Shown: piece by piece, positions 45,162 to 56,516 of the stretch
Layout: each line of letters begins with the position of its first letter
Numbering within the stretch: position 1 is the first letter of the stretch
Assembly: GCA_026932235.1 (NCBI GenBank)
Contig: JAIXKR010000139.1
Coordinates: 1 to 64,000 of the forward strand
DNA: 64,000 nucleotides
From: Burkholderiales bacterium
GTDB taxonomy: Bacteria; Pseudomonadota; Gammaproteobacteria; Burkholderiales; Burkholderiaceae_C
Direction of reading: 5' to 3'
The notes under the pieces: generated by a model
The model's database searches: none
What the model was told of the DNA's origin: nothing
What the model saw: only the letters and a program-made list of their open reading frames with translations
Program-made: the position numbers and the translations under genes

Positions 45162-46502
45162 ATGACGACTCAGACCCCCACGGCCCCGGCCGACGAGTTC
45201 AACGGCCACCTCGAAGGGCAGAAGCTCTTCAAGGAGTGGTACGCCGACCTGGAGACGGCGCGCGAGCGCGGCGAGAAGGTCGCCAACGTCTTCGTGATGG
45301 GCAACGCCATCGAGATCCTGCGCTGCTTCGACTTCAAGCTCGTCTTCCCCGAGATCAACTCGCTGCAGACCGGCGTGCGCAAGGTCTCGGAGGACTATCT
45401 GCGCGACTCCGAGGACTACGGCTACTCGCCCGACGTCTGCTCCTACGTGAAGGCCGACGTCGGCCTCATCCTGCGCGAGCAGAAGCACCCCGCGGGCCTC
45501 ATCCCCAAGGCCGACCTCGCGATCATGTCCAACATGTGCGCGACCTTCATCAAGTGGGGCGAGATCTGGGAGCGCATGCTCAACACGCCCACCTTCTCGC
45601 TGGACCTGCCGGGCCAGCGCGCGGGCAACTGGAAGGTGCGCCCCGGTGACGCGCAGCACATCGCCGACGCCCAGTGGATCGAATCGCAGTTCCGCGACCT
45701 GATCGATCGCTGCGAGAAGATCACCGGCAAGCGCTTCGACATCGACCGGCTGGCCGAGGTCGAGGACCGCGTCAACCGCATGGTCAAGCACTGGAACAAC
45801 GTGATGGCGCTCAACCGCGTCTCGCCCGCGCCCTACAACGCGATGCTCGACGGCCTGACCTACATCGGCATCATGAACGTCTACCGCGGCACCGAGGAGG
45901 GCGTGGAGTACATGCGCCGCCTCGAGGAGCAGCTGCGCGCCAAGGTCGCGCGCGGCGAGGGCCGCGTGCCGCACGAGAAGTTCCGCCTGCTCTTCTCGGG
46001 CACGCCGTGCTACGTCTCCATGCGCCGGCTGGTCGAGCTCTTCGAGAGCTGGGGCGGCGTCTTCGCCTACTCCGACTACCTGACCTTCGCCGCGGGCGGC
46101 ATGGACGCCGGCGAGATGGCCTACGACACCTCGCGCCCGCTGGAGAGCCTGGCCGAAGTCACCGCGCTGGCGGCGCACCGCGGGCTGTCCAACCAGTTCT
46201 TCGCGCACGAGCGCCTGGCGCAGCAGATCCGCGACTACGACGTCGACGGCATCGTCTTCCACGGCATCAAGAGCTGCCGCTTCGTGTCCTCGGGCATGGC
46301 CGACACGCGCAACTTCCTGAGCAACCAGATGAGCGTGCCCAGCCTCTACATCGAGTCCGACCTCATCGACCCGCGCTACTGGTCCGACGCGCAGATCAAG
46401 AACCGCGTCGACGCCTTCTTCGAGTCGCTCAAGCAACGCGGCGGTTCTGCAATCACGGCCGGCAAGGACGCCGCCACCATCACTGAGGAGAGCCAGTCAT
46501 GA
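45162..46502 (+). CDS. bzdO: Benzoyl-CoA reductase-like subunit B (BzdO/BcrB/BadE type)
   Basis: Second catalytic subunit, 446 residues, same superfamily. It probably binds the CoA substrate and shares cluster binding with BzdN. Segments: [25 protein letters not shown] without the full ligand set at the N-terminus; [62 protein letters not shown]; and [26 protein letters not shown] close to the C-terminus. Eighteen bases separate it from bzdN, and it overlaps bzdP by ATGA. Length fits the family (about 430-450). Confidence 0.85.
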   Translation: MTTQTPTAPADEFNGHLEGQKLFKEWYADLETARERGEKVANVFVMGNAIEILRCFDFKLVFPEINSLQTGVRKVSEDYLRDSEDYGYSPDVCSYVKADVGLILREQKHPAGLIPKADLAIMSNMCATFIKWGEIWERMLNTPTFSLDLPGQRAGNWKVRPGDAQHIADAQWIESQFRDLIDRCEKITGKRFDIDRLAEVEDRVNRMVKHWNNVMALNRVSPAPYNAMLDGLTYIGIMNVYRGTEEGVEYMRRLEEQLRAKVARGEGRVPHEKFRLLFSGTPCYVSMRRLVELFESWGGVFAYSDYLTFAAGGMDAGEMAYDTSRPLESLAEVTALAAHRGLSNQFFAHERLAQQIRDYDVDGIVFHGIKSCRFVSSGMADTRNFLSNQMSVPSLYIESDLIDPRYWSDAQIKNRVDAFFESLKQRGGSAITAGKDAATITEESQS

Positions 46503-47320
46503 AGTATTTCGGCGGTGTCGACGTCGGGTCCACGCAAACCAAGGCGGTGATCCTGAACGAAGAGGGCAAGCTGGTCGGGCGCGCGCTGCTCGACATGGAA
46601 ACCAGCATGGTCACGATCGCGCAGGACGCCTTCGACAAGGCGCTTGCCGACGCCGGACTGAAGGCCGAGGACATCACGCGCATCGGCAGCACCGGCTACG
46701 GCCGCTACAACGTGACCTTCGGCCACCAGCAGGTGACGGAGATCAGCTGCCACGCGCGCGGCGCGGTCTACCTGTTCCCGAACACGCGCACGGTGATCGA
46801 CATCGGCGGCCAGGACACCAAGGCCATCGCCGTCAAGCCCGACGGCCAGGTCGCCGACTTCACCATGAACGACAAGTGCGCGGCCGGCACCGGGCGCTTC
46901 CTGGGTGCGGCGTCGTACGCGCTCGAGCTGTCGCTGGGCGAACTCGGCGCGCTGGCGCTGAAGTCGCAGAACCCGGTGCGCATCACCACCACCTGCACCG
47001 TGTTCGCCGAGTCCGAGATCATCAGCCACCTGGCCAAGGGCATCCTGCCCGAGGACGTGCTGATGGGCGTGCACCAGGCCATCACCGCGCGCTGCATCTC
47101 GCTGGCGCGCCGCGTGGGCGTGAACGCCGAAGTCACCTTCACCGGGGGCGTGAGCCGCAACATCGCGATGGTCAAGCTCATCGAGCAGGAGATCGGGATG
47201 CCGCTCAACGTGAGCCCGGACGCGCACTTCTGCGGTGCGCTCGGTGCGGCGCTGATGGCGCGCGATTACGTACTGAACGGTGGCCAGGCGGTCGAAACGG
47301 CTGCGGCCGAAGCGGCCTGA
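46499..47320 (+). CDS. bzdP: Benzoyl-CoA reductase-like ATPase subunit (BzdP/BcrA type)
   Basis: ASKHA-fold ATPase/electron activator, 273 residues, which couples ATP hydrolysis to low-potential electron transfer. Phosphate 1 loop [25 protein letters not shown]; phosphate 2 [12 protein letters not shown]; cluster-coordinating [12 protein letters not shown] and [12 protein letters not shown] (the two Cys that bridge a 4Fe-4S at the dimer interface in HgdC); adenosine loop [12 protein letters not shown] short activator-type subunit, without the long N-terminal extension I recall for Thauera BcrA, which points to the Azoarcus bzd arrangement. Confidence 0.87.
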   Translation: MKYFGGVDVGSTQTKAVILNEEGKLVGRALLDMETSMVTIAQDAFDKALADAGLKAEDITRIGSTGYGRYNVTFGHQQVTEISCHARGAVYLFPNTRTVIDIGGQDTKAIAVKPDGQVADFTMNDKCAAGTGRFLGAASYALELSLGELGALALKSQNPVRITTTCTVFAESEIISHLAKGILPEDVLMGVHQAITARCISLARRVGVNAEVTFTGGVSRNIAMVKLIEQEIGMPLNVSPDAHFCGALGAALMARDYVLNGGQAVETAAAEAA

Positions 47321-47330
47321 GGAGGCAGAC

Positions 47331-48317
47331 ATGAGCAAGATCTACGCAGCCGGCATCGACATCGGCTCCACCTACACGAAGGCGATCCTGCTGGACGGCG
47401 ATCAGAACGTCGCCGGCAAGGCGGTGCGCCGCACCGGCTTCAAGGTGCAGCAGGCGGCCGAGAACGTGTTCGAGGAACTGCTGAAGAACGCCGGCATCGA
47501 GCGTTCGCAGGTGACCTACGTCGGCGCGACCGGCTACGGCCGCTTCTCGGTGCCCTTCCGCCACGCCCAGATCACCGAACTGACGGCGCACGCGCAGGCG
47601 GCGGTGCAGCTCTTTCCCGACACGCGCACGATCCTGGACATCGGCGGCCAGGACATCAAGGCGATCAAGGTCGACGGGCAGGGCCGCGTCAAGTCCTTCC
47701 GCCTCAACGACAAGTGCGCTGCCGGAACCGGCGCCTTCCTCGAGAAGACCGCGCGCTACCTGGGTCTGACGACGCAGGACATCGGCCCCTACGCGATCCG
47801 CTCGACCAACCCCAAGACGATCAGCAGCGTGTGCGCGGTGTTCGCCGAGTCCGAGGTCATCAACCACCTCGCCAACGGCGTCCCGGCCGAGGACATCATG
47901 ATGGGCGCCATGATCTCGCTGGGCGGACGCGCCATCCAGCTCATGCGCCGCGTCGGCCTCGAGCCGGGCTACATGCTCACCGGCGGCATGACGCACAACG
48001 TGGCCATGATCAAGGCGCTCGAGCAGGCGCTGAAGGCGCCGTTCAACGTCGCCCCGGACGGCCTGGGCCAGCTCAACGGCGCCTATGGCGCGGCCTACCT
48101 CGGCCTGCGCCGCGCGCAGAAGCTGATCGCCGAAGGCAAGCCCATCCCGCCGACGGCGGCTCAGCTCGGCGGCGGCGAGTCCACGAGCAAGCCCATCCGC
48201 CGCTGGTCGGCGCTCGGCGCCACGCGCAACCGCTACGAGATCCGCGACAGCGGCGCCCCGACGACGGCGCAGTTCACGATCTCCAAGCGCGCGCCCGACC
48301 TCACCGCCGCGGCTTGA
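47331..48317 (+). CDS. bzdQ: Benzoyl-CoA reductase-like ATPase subunit (BzdQ/BcrD type)
   Basis: Second ASKHA ATPase subunit, 328 residues from the ATG at 47331, chosen for its GGAGG site; the frame is open 17 codons further. Motifs parallel bzd[75 protein letters not shown]. About 60 extra C-terminal residues (RRAQKLIAEGKPIPPTAAQ... RRWSALGATRNRYEIRDSG) are polar and low in conserved features. With bzdP it probably forms a heterodimer sharing one 4Fe-4S cluster. Confidence 0.87.
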   Translation: MSKIYAAGIDIGSTYTKAILLDGDQNVAGKAVRRTGFKVQQAAENVFEELLKNAGIERSQVTYVGATGYGRFSVPFRHAQITELTAHAQAAVQLFPDTRTILDIGGQDIKAIKVDGQGRVKSFRLNDKCAAGTGAFLEKTARYLGLTTQDIGPYAIRSTNPKTISSVCAVFAESEVINHLANGVPAEDIMMGAMISLGGRAIQLMRRVGLEPGYMLTGGMTHNVAMIKALEQALKAPFNVAPDGLGQLNGAYGAAYLGLRRAQKLIAEGKPIPPTAAQLGGGESTSKPIRRWSALGATRNRYEIRDSGAPTTAQFTISKRAPDLTAAA

Positions 48318-48323
48318 GCCTTG

Positions 48324-48345
48324 CGGGCGGGGCATGCCCCGCCCG
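48324..48345. terminator. Perfect 22-base palindrome after bzdQ
   Basis: CGGGCGGGG-CATG-CCCCGCCCG (9-base arms around CATG) lies 7 bases after the bzdQ stop and 32 bases before the hemerythrin start. It forms a very stable hairpin but has no T-run. It probably ends or attenuates transcription, or protects the 3' end of the bzd mRNA. Confidence 0.55.
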
Positions 48346-48376
48346 GCACCGTACCCATCCGAGAAAGAGGCATGAG

Positions 48377-48820
48377 ATGACCATCATTTCCGACTTCATG
48401 CAGAAGGACCACGTCGACATCGACGCCATCGCCGAGCGCGCGACGAACGCCGCTGCCGCAGGCGACGCCGCGACGATGGCGAAAGAAGGTGCCGAGTTCC
48501 TCAAGCGCCTGCGCCTGCACATCGACCAGGAGGAGAAGCTGCTCTTCCCGGCCTTCGAGGAACGCACCGGCATGCGCGAGGGCGGCCCCAGCGTGCAGAT
48601 GAAGATGGAGCACGACGACATGCGCCCCATCATCGAGCAGATGCACGCCGCCGTCGCCGCCAAGGATGCCGCGACCTACCAGCGCGCATCCAAGGCCTTG
48701 TTCGACATCCTGGTTCCGCACAACCAGAAGGAAGAGCAGATGATGTACCCGATGCTCGACGACACCATGGGCGCGGAGGCCGGCGCGCTGCTCGCCGAAG
48801 TGAAGGCGATGGCGGCCTGA
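48377..48820 (+). CDS. Hemerythrin-like protein
   Basis: Four-helix di-iron protein of 147 residues that would bind or sense O2, NO or related species in the cytoplasm. Candidate iron ligands: His in MQKDHVDID, RLRLHIDQEEKLLFP (His and Glu), MKMEHDDMRP, and LVPHNQKEEQMMYP. AAAGAGG before the start supports ATG 48377 (an out-of-frame ATG lies 5 bases upstream). It follows the oxygen-sensitive bzd cluster with a palindrome between, so a protective or sensing role is plausible but not shown. Confidence 0.82.
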   Translation: MTIISDFMQKDHVDIDAIAERATNAAAAGDAATMAKEGAEFLKRLRLHIDQEEKLLFPAFEERTGMREGGPSVQMKMEHDDMRPIIEQMHAAVAAKDAATYQRASKALFDILVPHNQKEEQMMYPMLDDTMGAEAGALLAEVKAMAA

Positions 48821-48874
48821 GGCAAGCCGCATCACCCGTGCGCGGCGACCTCCGTGTCGCACGCACGTCCCGAA

Positions 48875-48896
48875 CGGGCCCGCGCTGTCGGGCCCG
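48875..48896. terminator. Hairpin after hemerythrin gene
   Basis: Two copies of the self-complementary CGGGCCCG at 48875-48882 and 48889-48896 separated by 6 bases form an 8-base stem. No T-run. It lies 55 bases after the hemerythrin stop and before the aminopeptidase gene. Confidence 0.5.
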
Positions 48897-48955
48897 CGTC
48901 CATTTCGGAGGGCAAACCTAGAATGGCCGGCCTCGTGCTGCCCCCGGAGTCTCGC

Positions 48956-50770
48956 ATGGACACCCGCATCTCGCCGATCCGCCCGCGCCTGAAATCCCTG
49001 CGCGAGGCGATGGCGCAGGCCGGCGTGCAGGCGCTGCTGATTCCTTCGTCCGACCCGCACCTCTCGGAGTACCTGCCCGAGCGCTGGCAGGCGCGGCAGT
49101 GGTTCTCGGGTTTCAGCGGCTCCATGGGCACGCTCGTCGTCACGGCAGACGACGCGCGGCTCTTCGCCGACAGCCGCTATTGGGACCAGGCCGAGCGCGA
49201 ACTGGCCGGCAGCGGCATCGCCCTCGAGAAGATCCCGACCGGCACCGCGGTGGCGCACGTCGACTGGCTCGCCGCGCACGTCGGCGCCGGCGGCAGCGTC
49301 GCCGTCGACGGCCAGGTGCTCGGGCTCGCAGCGGCGCAGGCACTGCAGGCGGCGCTCGAGAAGGCCGGCGCCAGCCTGCGCACCGATCTCGACCTCGTCG
49401 ATGCCTGCTGGTCCGAGCGGCCCGGCCTGCCGTCGGCGCCGGTCTACGAACATCGCCCACCCGAGGCGAGCACGCCGCGTTCGGCCAAGCTTGCCGCGCT
49501 GCGCGAATCCATGGCGCGCCATGGCGCCACGCACCACGTCGTCTCCAGCGTCGACGACGTCGCCTGGATCACCAACCTGCGCGGCAGCGACGTGAGCCAC
49601 AACCCCGTCTTCCTCGGCCACCTGCTCGTCGACGGTATGAAGGCGACGCTCTTCGTCGGCGCGGGCAAGGTCGATGCCGCGCTCGCCGCCACCCTCGCGG
49701 ACGACGGGGTGCAGCTTGCGCCCTACGCCGAGGCCGCGCAGGCGCTGGCCGCGCTGCCCGAAGGCAGCGTGCTGCTGCTGGACCCCAGGCGCGTCACCCA
49801 TGGCCTGCGCCAGGCGGTCCCCGCGCGCGTACGCGTCGTCGAGGCCACCAACCCGAGCACGCTCGCCAAGAGTCGCAAGACCGAGGCCGAAGCGGCGCAG
49901 GTGCGGCTGGCGATGATCGAGGACGGCATCGCGATGTGCGAGTTCTACGCCGCCTTCGAGGCCTCGCTGGCGCGCGGCGAGGCCTGGGACGAACTGAAGG
50001 TCGACGAGCGCCTGAGCGCCGAACGCGCACGCCGGCCGGGCTTCGTCGGCACGAGCTTCGCCACCATCGCCGGATTCAACGCCAACGGCGCACTGCCGCA
50101 CTACCGCGCCACGCCCGAGGCCTTCGCGCGCATCGCGGGCGACGGCCTGCTGCTCATCGACAGCGGCGGCCAGTACCTGGGCGGCACCACCGACATCACC
50201 CGCGTGTGGCCCATCGGCCAGCCCAGCGCCGCCATGAGGCGCGACTGCACGCGCGTGCTGCAGGGCACGATCGCGCTCTCGCGCACGCGCTTCCCGCGCG
50301 GCACGCCCGCGCCCATGCTCGACGCCATCGCGCGCGCCCCGCTGTGGCAGCACGGTCTGGACTACGGCCACGGCACGGGCCACGGCGTGGGCTACTTCCT
50401 GAACGTGCACGAAGGCCCGCAGAGCATCAGCCGCACCGTGCCCACGCCCGAGATGGCGATGGAGGCGGGCATGATCACCAGCATCGAACCGGGCCTCTAC
50501 CGCAGCGGCCAGTGGGGCGTGCGCATCGAGAACCTGGTGCTCAACGTCGCCGCCGGCAGCGGCGTCGATGGCGGCTTCGGCGAGTACCTCGACTTCGAGA
50601 CGCTCACGCTCTGCCCCATCGACACGCGCTGCATCGAACCCGCACTGATGCGTGCCGACGAGCGCGCCTGGCTCGACGCCTACCACGCGACGGTGCGCGA
50701 GCGGCTTGCCCCGCATCTGCAAGGCGCGGCGCTGGCCTGGCTGCGGGAGCGCACACAGCCGCTGGGTTAG
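48956..50770 (+). CDS. Xaa-Pro aminopeptidase (M24B, long form)
   Basis: Aminopeptidase P removing an N-terminal residue before proline, 604 residues, the long three-domain form seen in many bacteria and eukaryotic APP1. Two creatinase-like N-terminal domains (1-310) precede the pita-bread domain. Metal ligands: LLIDSGGQYLGGTTDITR (two Asp), HGTGHGVGYFLNVHEGP (His), ITSIEPGLY (Glu), GVRIENLVL (Glu). A GGAG site supports ATG 48956 over the longer frame from 48854, which crosses a hairpin. TAGAAT at 48919-48924 may be its -10 box. Confidence 0.93.
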   Translation: MDTRISPIRPRLKSLREAMAQAGVQALLIPSSDPHLSEYLPERWQARQWFSGFSGSMGTLVVTADDARLFADSRYWDQAERELAGSGIALEKIPTGTAVAHVDWLAAHVGAGGSVAVDGQVLGLAAAQALQAALEKAGASLRTDLDLVDACWSERPGLPSAPVYEHRPPEASTPRSAKLAALRESMARHGATHHVVSSVDDVAWITNLRGSDVSHNPVFLGHLLVDGMKATLFVGAGKVDAALAATLADDGVQLAPYAEAAQALAALPEGSVLLLDPRRVTHGLRQAVPARVRVVEATNPSTLAKSRKTEAEAAQVRLAMIEDGIAMCEFYAAFEASLARGEAWDELKVDERLSAERARRPGFVGTSFATIAGFNANGALPHYRATPEAFARIAGDGLLLIDSGGQYLGGTTDITRVWPIGQPSAAMRRDCTRVLQGTIALSRTRFPRGTPAPMLDAIARAPLWQHGLDYGHGTGHGVGYFLNVHEGPQSISRTVPTPEMAMEAGMITSIEPGLYRSGQWGVRIENLVLNVAAGSGVDGGFGEYLDFETLTLCPIDTRCIEPALMRADERAWLDAYHATVRERLAPHLQGAALAWLRERTQPLG

Positions 50771-50778
50771 CCGCTGGA

Positions 50779-51792
50779 ATGACATCGCCTCGCGACGCGA
50801 ACGCACCGATGCCGGCGGCGCTGGGCATCGACCTCGGCGGCACGAAGATCGAGGCCTTGCTGCTCGATGCCGACGGGCAGGCGCGCTGGCGCGAGCGCAT
50901 CGCCACGCCCCACGCAGGCTACGACGCCATCCTCGACGCCATCGTCGCCCTGGTGCGGCACGCCGAAGGCGCGAGCGCCCTGCCCTTCACCATCGGCATC
51001 GGCACCCCGGGCAGCCTGACGCCCGCGGGCCTGGTGAAGAACAGCAACAGCGCCTGCCTCAACGGCCGCGCGCTGCAGCGCGACTTGCAGCAGCGGCTGC
51101 AGAGGTCCGTGGCGATCGACAACGACGCCAACTGCCTGGCGCTGAGCGAAGCGACCGACGGCGCGGGGGCGGATGCTGCGGTCGTCTTCGCCGCGATCCT
51201 CGGCACCGGGACCGGCGCGGGAATCGCGGTCCAGGGCCGCGTGCTGCGCGGGCCCAACGGCCTCGCCGGTGAATGGGGCCACAACCCGCTGCCCTGGGCG
51301 ATTGCGGGCGAAGATCCGCAGCCGCGCTGCTATTGCGGGCAATCGGCTTGCGTCGAGACGCTGGTCAGCGGCCCCGCGCTTGCGCGTGACCACGAGCGCC
51401 ACACCGGGCAGGCCTTCAGCGCGCAACAGATCGCCGCCGCCGCCGACGCCGGCGACCCCGCAGCGATCGCCACGCTCGAGCGCCACGCCTCGCGACTGGC
51501 ACGCGCCTTGGCCGGCGTCATCAACCTGCTCGACCCCGACGTCATCGTGCTCGGCGGCGGGCTCTCGCGCATGCCGCAGCTCTACAGCCGCGTGCCCGCG
51601 CTGTGGGAACGCTGGGTCTTCAGCGGCGGCCATCGCGACCCCGTGCGCACGCGACTCGCGCCTGCGCTGCACGGCGACGCCTCCGGCGTGCGCGGTGCGG
51701 CGTGGATCGGGCAGCAGCGGTACGGCTCGGCGCGAGCCCTCGACGCACCGCTCGACGGACCCCGATCCCGCGCCGTCAGGCCGGCCGGTTGA
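50779..51792 (+). CDS. ROK-family sugar kinase (fructokinase/NagK-like)
   Basis: Cytoplasmic hexose or amino-sugar kinase of 337 residues. ATP loop GIDLGGTKIEALLLD (16-30), GIGTPGSLTP, KNSNSACLNGR (sugar contact), IDNDANCLALSEA (catalytic Asp), ILGTGTGAGIAV, and the zinc-binding ROK signature GEWGHNPL with RCYCGQSACVET. LDPDVIVLGGGLSRMP is the C-terminal ATP-site motif. Eight bases separate it from the aminopeptidase stop. Substrate is uncertain: fructose, N-acetylglucosamine or glucose. Its 3' end overlaps the convergent metalloprotease gene by 17 bases. Confidence 0.9.
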   Translation: MTSPRDANAPMPAALGIDLGGTKIEALLLDADGQARWRERIATPHAGYDAILDAIVALVRHAEGASALPFTIGIGTPGSLTPAGLVKNSNSACLNGRALQRDLQQRLQRSVAIDNDANCLALSEATDGAGADAAVVFAAILGTGTGAGIAVQGRVLRGPNGLAGEWGHNPLPWAIAGEDPQPRCYCGQSACVETLVSGPALARDHERHTGQAFSAQQIAAAADAGDPAAIATLERHASRLARALAGVINLLDPDVIVLGGGLSRMPQLYSRVPALWERWVFSGGHRDPVRTRLAPALHGDASGVRGAAWIGQQRYGSARALDAPLDGPRSRAVRPAG

Positions 51793-54568
51793 TGCGCGCG
51801 TTCAGGCCCTGGCGCAGCATTTCGGCCAGATCGGCCAGGTGCGCGCGCGACTCGGCGCTCAGGCCCGCGCGGCGCTGCGCGCGGCCGATGCCGGCCAGCA
51901 GTTCGCGCGCCTGCTGGCGCAGCAGGCTGCGCTGGTCGGCGCGGCCCTGTGCACTGGGACGCAAGAGCACGGCGGCCAGGCGTACCGCGTACTCGCGCTG
52001 CAGTTCGCGCCGCGGCGCGGCGATGTCGCCGGCCTTGGCGTCGAGCTCGCCGAAGACGTCGCGCGCGAGCTGCGCGTAGAGCTCGGACAGCGCCAGCGCC
52101 TGCCCCGGCTCGAGCTTGCCCGCGCCGTCCAGCACGCGCTCGGCCACGGCGTCGCCAAGCAGGTGCTTGAGCAGCACGCGCTGCAGCTCGAGCAGCTGGC
52201 TGGCGGGCGAGAAGTCGGTGGCCAGCGCCATGTCGCCCGCAAAGCGTGCGTCGCTGCGTTCCAGGTAGTCGGGTGCCAGGCGGCGCTGCAGTGCAGGCGG
52301 CAGCTGCAGCGCGTCGGCGGAGAGGAAATGCCGCGAGAGCGACTGCAGCGCCGCGCGCTGCAGCGCCGGCGCCACCGGCTGCAGCGGGTCGCGCCCGCTG
52401 CCGGGGAAGTCGCGCAGCGTGCGCAGGCCGCCGATCTGGCGCGCGAGCACGCCGGCCGCACGCCCCATCTCGCGGATGGCGTAGCCCACCGATCGCCGCA
52501 GCACGGCGTAGTCGGCATCGGGGTCGAGCTCGCGCGTGGCCTGGCGTTGCAGCAATTCCTGAGCGATGGCCACGCGCTGGTCGGCAAAGGCCACCGGGTC
52601 GTCGCCGAGATCGAAGATCAGCGACTCCGGATCGAGGCCCAGGCCGTTGTCCTCGTCCGTGCCATAAGCCAGTTGCGGCTCGGCGCTGCGCGCGGCGATG
52701 CGCTGCAGTTCATCCTCTTCCTGCACGGCCGTGCTGCCCGGGGGCATGGGCTTGTAGGCGTACTCGATCGCCCAGTCGTCGTAGGGGCCGAGGTTCTTCT
52801 GGAACGCGGGCACGGCCGGTGCGCCGGGTGCAGACAGGTTGATCGGCGCGTACTCCATCACCGAGCCGGCAAGGCCGTGCGCGGCGACGAACGCGGGGTC
52901 GTTCATCTGCGCCAGCGTGTACGCGCGCGAGCTGCGGAAGTTGTGGCGCAGGCCCAGCGTGTGGCCGACCTCGTGCATCGTCACGTCGGTGAGATAGTCC
53001 TGCACGAAGGCCTCGGCCTCGGGGCTTGCCGGGTCGATCTCGCCGCGCGCCTCGAGCACGTCCAGTGCGTAGGCGAGCTGCTCGGCGGCGAAGTCGGCGT
53101 AGTCGCACGCGTCCGGCGCCGCGATGCCGGCATCGGCGGCATCCGCGGCGTGATCGGTCTCGACGCCCAACTGCATCAGCCGCGACCAGGCCTGCGGCGC
53201 GGCGCGGCTGGACAACACCTGCGAGCGCAGCGCGCGCAGGTTGCGCGAGGACAGGCTCTCGATGCCGATGTCGGCGTCGAGGATCTCGCCACTGCGCGGG
53301 TCGACCTGGCTCGGGCCGATGGCACCGAAGGTCGGGCTGGCGTTGGTCATCCAGCGCAGCGAGGCCGCACCCACGTCCAGTGTGTCGAAGTCGGCGTCGT
53401 CGGGCTGGATGCGGGCGACGATGGCGTCCTTGAAGCCGATCTTCTCGAAGGCGCTGTTCCAGCCGAGCACGCCGCGCAGGATGGCGTCGCGGTACTTGAG
53501 CGGGATGCTGCGGTCCAGCCAGAAGGTGATGGGCTTCACCGGCTCCGACAGCTCGGCCGCCGGGTCCTTCTTCTCCAGCCGCCAGCGGTTGACGTAGCGG
53601 CGCTGCGGCGTGCGCGCGAGGTCGTCGGAGAAGTCGGCGACGTTGGTCGTGAAGTGGCCCACGCGCGGGTCGGCACGGCGCGGCGCCATCGGCGTCGCCG
53701 GCAGTTCGGCAAAGGCATAGTGCAGACCCAGGAAGAGGCTGCGCGCGTCGGGCAGCGTGCGCGGCTCGCTGGGTTGAAGCGCAGGCGGCACAGGCACCGG
53801 CGTCGGCCCGGCCTGCGCCAGGGTGGCGGTGGCGAAATGCGCCTGCAGCTCGAACACCGTCTCCGCGGCCTTGCCGCGCACGCGCGTGATCGCCGAGTTG
53901 CCGCGGTCCATGGCGTAGTTCTGGCGATAGCTGCGCTGCAGATGCAGCGCGAGCCCGAGCAGGTCGCCCAGCAGCATGCCGTTGGCCTCGACGAGCACGC
54001 TCTTGCGGTCCGGGTGCGGCTGGCTGGCGATCGCGGCGCTGCCGAGCAGGCTGGCCGAGAAGCCCGCGCGCACGGCGCGCGCCGCGGGCGTGGCGGCCTC
54101 GGCCTCGAAGGCGGTGTTGAGCGCGCGCAGCTGCACCTGCTTGTGCACGCGGTGAAAGACCACCGTCTGCTGGCGCCCGAAGCTACCCCAGCGCCCGATC
54201 ATGGTGCCGCCGAAGAAGCCGCGCTCGCCCATGCCCTGCGCGATCTTGGGGCTGAAGAAGAAGGGCTTGTCGAAGTCCTCGGGGCGCAGCTCGAACCAGA
54301 ACTTGTCGTCCTTCTGCCAGACGGTGATGAGGCCGTCGATGCGGCGCGCGTCCTTGACGACGACGCCGAAGGGCTGCGGCTGCGGCTGCGGCGTGGGTAC
54401 GGCGCCGGGCGTGGGCGGGCGCGCACCGGGCGCGACCGTGGGCGCCGATGCCGCCGGCGCTGCCGGCGCAGCACCCGAAGCGGCGGCCGTTCCGGGCAGG
54501 TTGGCGCAGCCCGCACCGGCCAGAGCTGCCGCGAGCGCCAACACAACCAGGTGAAGGGTCCGGTACAT
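51776..54568 (-). CDS. Exported zinc-dependent metalloprotease (DUF5117/DUF4953 type)
   Basis: Large exported gluzincin-like protein of 930 residues. The N-terminus is a lipoprotein-like leader (LAAALAGAGCAN) followed by a low-complexity Pro/Ala stretch (residues 25-65). The DUF5117-like region follows (LITVWQKDDKFWFELRPED), then the catalytic zinc motif HEVGHTLGLRHNF near residue 530, with a downstream SVMEYAPINLS Met-turn-like segment. The C-terminal DUF4953-like region is helical. Physiological substrate unknown. The start at 54568 (MYRTLHLVV) is chosen for the leader; longer reading goes into ettA in the wrong frame. Confidence 0.85.
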   Translation of the reverse strand: MYRTLHLVVLALAAALAGAGCANLPGTAAASGAAPAAPAASAPTVAPGARPPTPGAVPTPQPQPQPFGVVVKDARRIDGLITVWQKDDKFWFELRPEDFDKPFFFSPKIAQGMGERGFFGGTMIGRWGSFGRQQTVVFHRVHKQVQLRALNTAFEAEAATPAARAVRAGFSASLLGSAAIASQPHPDRKSVLVEANGMLLGDLLGLALHLQRSYRQNYAMDRGNSAITRVRGKAAETVFELQAHFATATLAQAGPTPVPVPPALQPSEPRTLPDARSLFLGLHYAFAELPATPMAPRRADPRVGHFTTNVADFSDDLARTPQRRYVNRWRLEKKDPAAELSEPVKPITFWLDRSIPLKYRDAILRGVLGWNSAFEKIGFKDAIVARIQPDDADFDTLDVGAASLRWMTNASPTFGAIGPSQVDPRSGEILDADIGIESLSSRNLRALRSQVLSSRAAPQAWSRLMQLGVETDHAADAADAGIAAPDACDYADFAAEQLAYALDVLEARGEIDPASPEAEAFVQDYLTDVTMHEVGHTLGLRHNFRSSRAYTLAQMNDPAFVAAHGLAGSVMEYAPINLSAPGAPAVPAFQKNLGPYDDWAIEYAYKPMPPGSTAVQEEDELQRIAARSAEPQLAYGTDEDNGLGLDPESLIFDLGDDPVAFADQRVAIAQELLQRQATRELDPDADYAVLRRSVGYAIREMGRAAGVLARQIGGLRTLRDFPGSGRDPLQPVAPALQRAALQSLSRHFLSADALQLPPALQRRLAPDYLERSDARFAGDMALATDFSPASQLLELQRVLLKHLLGDAVAERVLDGAGKLEPGQALALSELYAQLARDVFGELDAKAGDIAAPRRELQREYAVRLAAVLLRPSAQGRADQRSLLRQQARELLAGIGRAQRRAGLSAESRAHLADLAEMLRQGLNARINRPA

Positions 54569-54594
54569 GCCTTCGGCGTCCGAAGATCGCGACT

Positions 54595-56259
<1,665 letters not shown>

Positions 56260-56419
56260 GGCGAGGCAGGACCGCGGTCCTGGAGGAGAAGTCGTGGGCT
56301 TCGCGCACCGGCTGCGGCGCGGCGAGGAATGGGCGCGCACGCACCCGAACCGGCGATTATCGCCGCGTCGGCCGCGGCTGCAGCCTGTCGCAGCCGGGGG
56401 CGGGCTATCGCGCACCGGC

Positions 56420-56447
56420 TTGAACCGGCGCGGAACCGGGACAATAT
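56420..56447 (+). promoter_or_regulatory. Probable sigma-70 promoter of the DUF4870 gene
   Basis: TTGAAC (56420-56425), 16-base spacer, CAATAT (56442-56447) in the ettA/DUF4870 divergent gap of 257 bases, about 70 bases before the start codon. The boxes stand out in otherwise very GC-rich DNA. Confidence 0.45.
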
Positions 56448-56516
56448 GGCGATCATCGGTGCACCCGCGGATGCGCCGCGCGCGAACGACCACCGGATAC
56501 GCCGAAGGAGGACGAC

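Noticed and set aside
45162-48317. Reading the bzd-like genes as 2-hydroxyglutaryl-CoA dehydratase plus activator.
   Set aside because: Two distinct ATPase subunits and the close BcrC-like pattern of the first gene favour the four-subunit reductase type; the dehydratase system usually has one activator.
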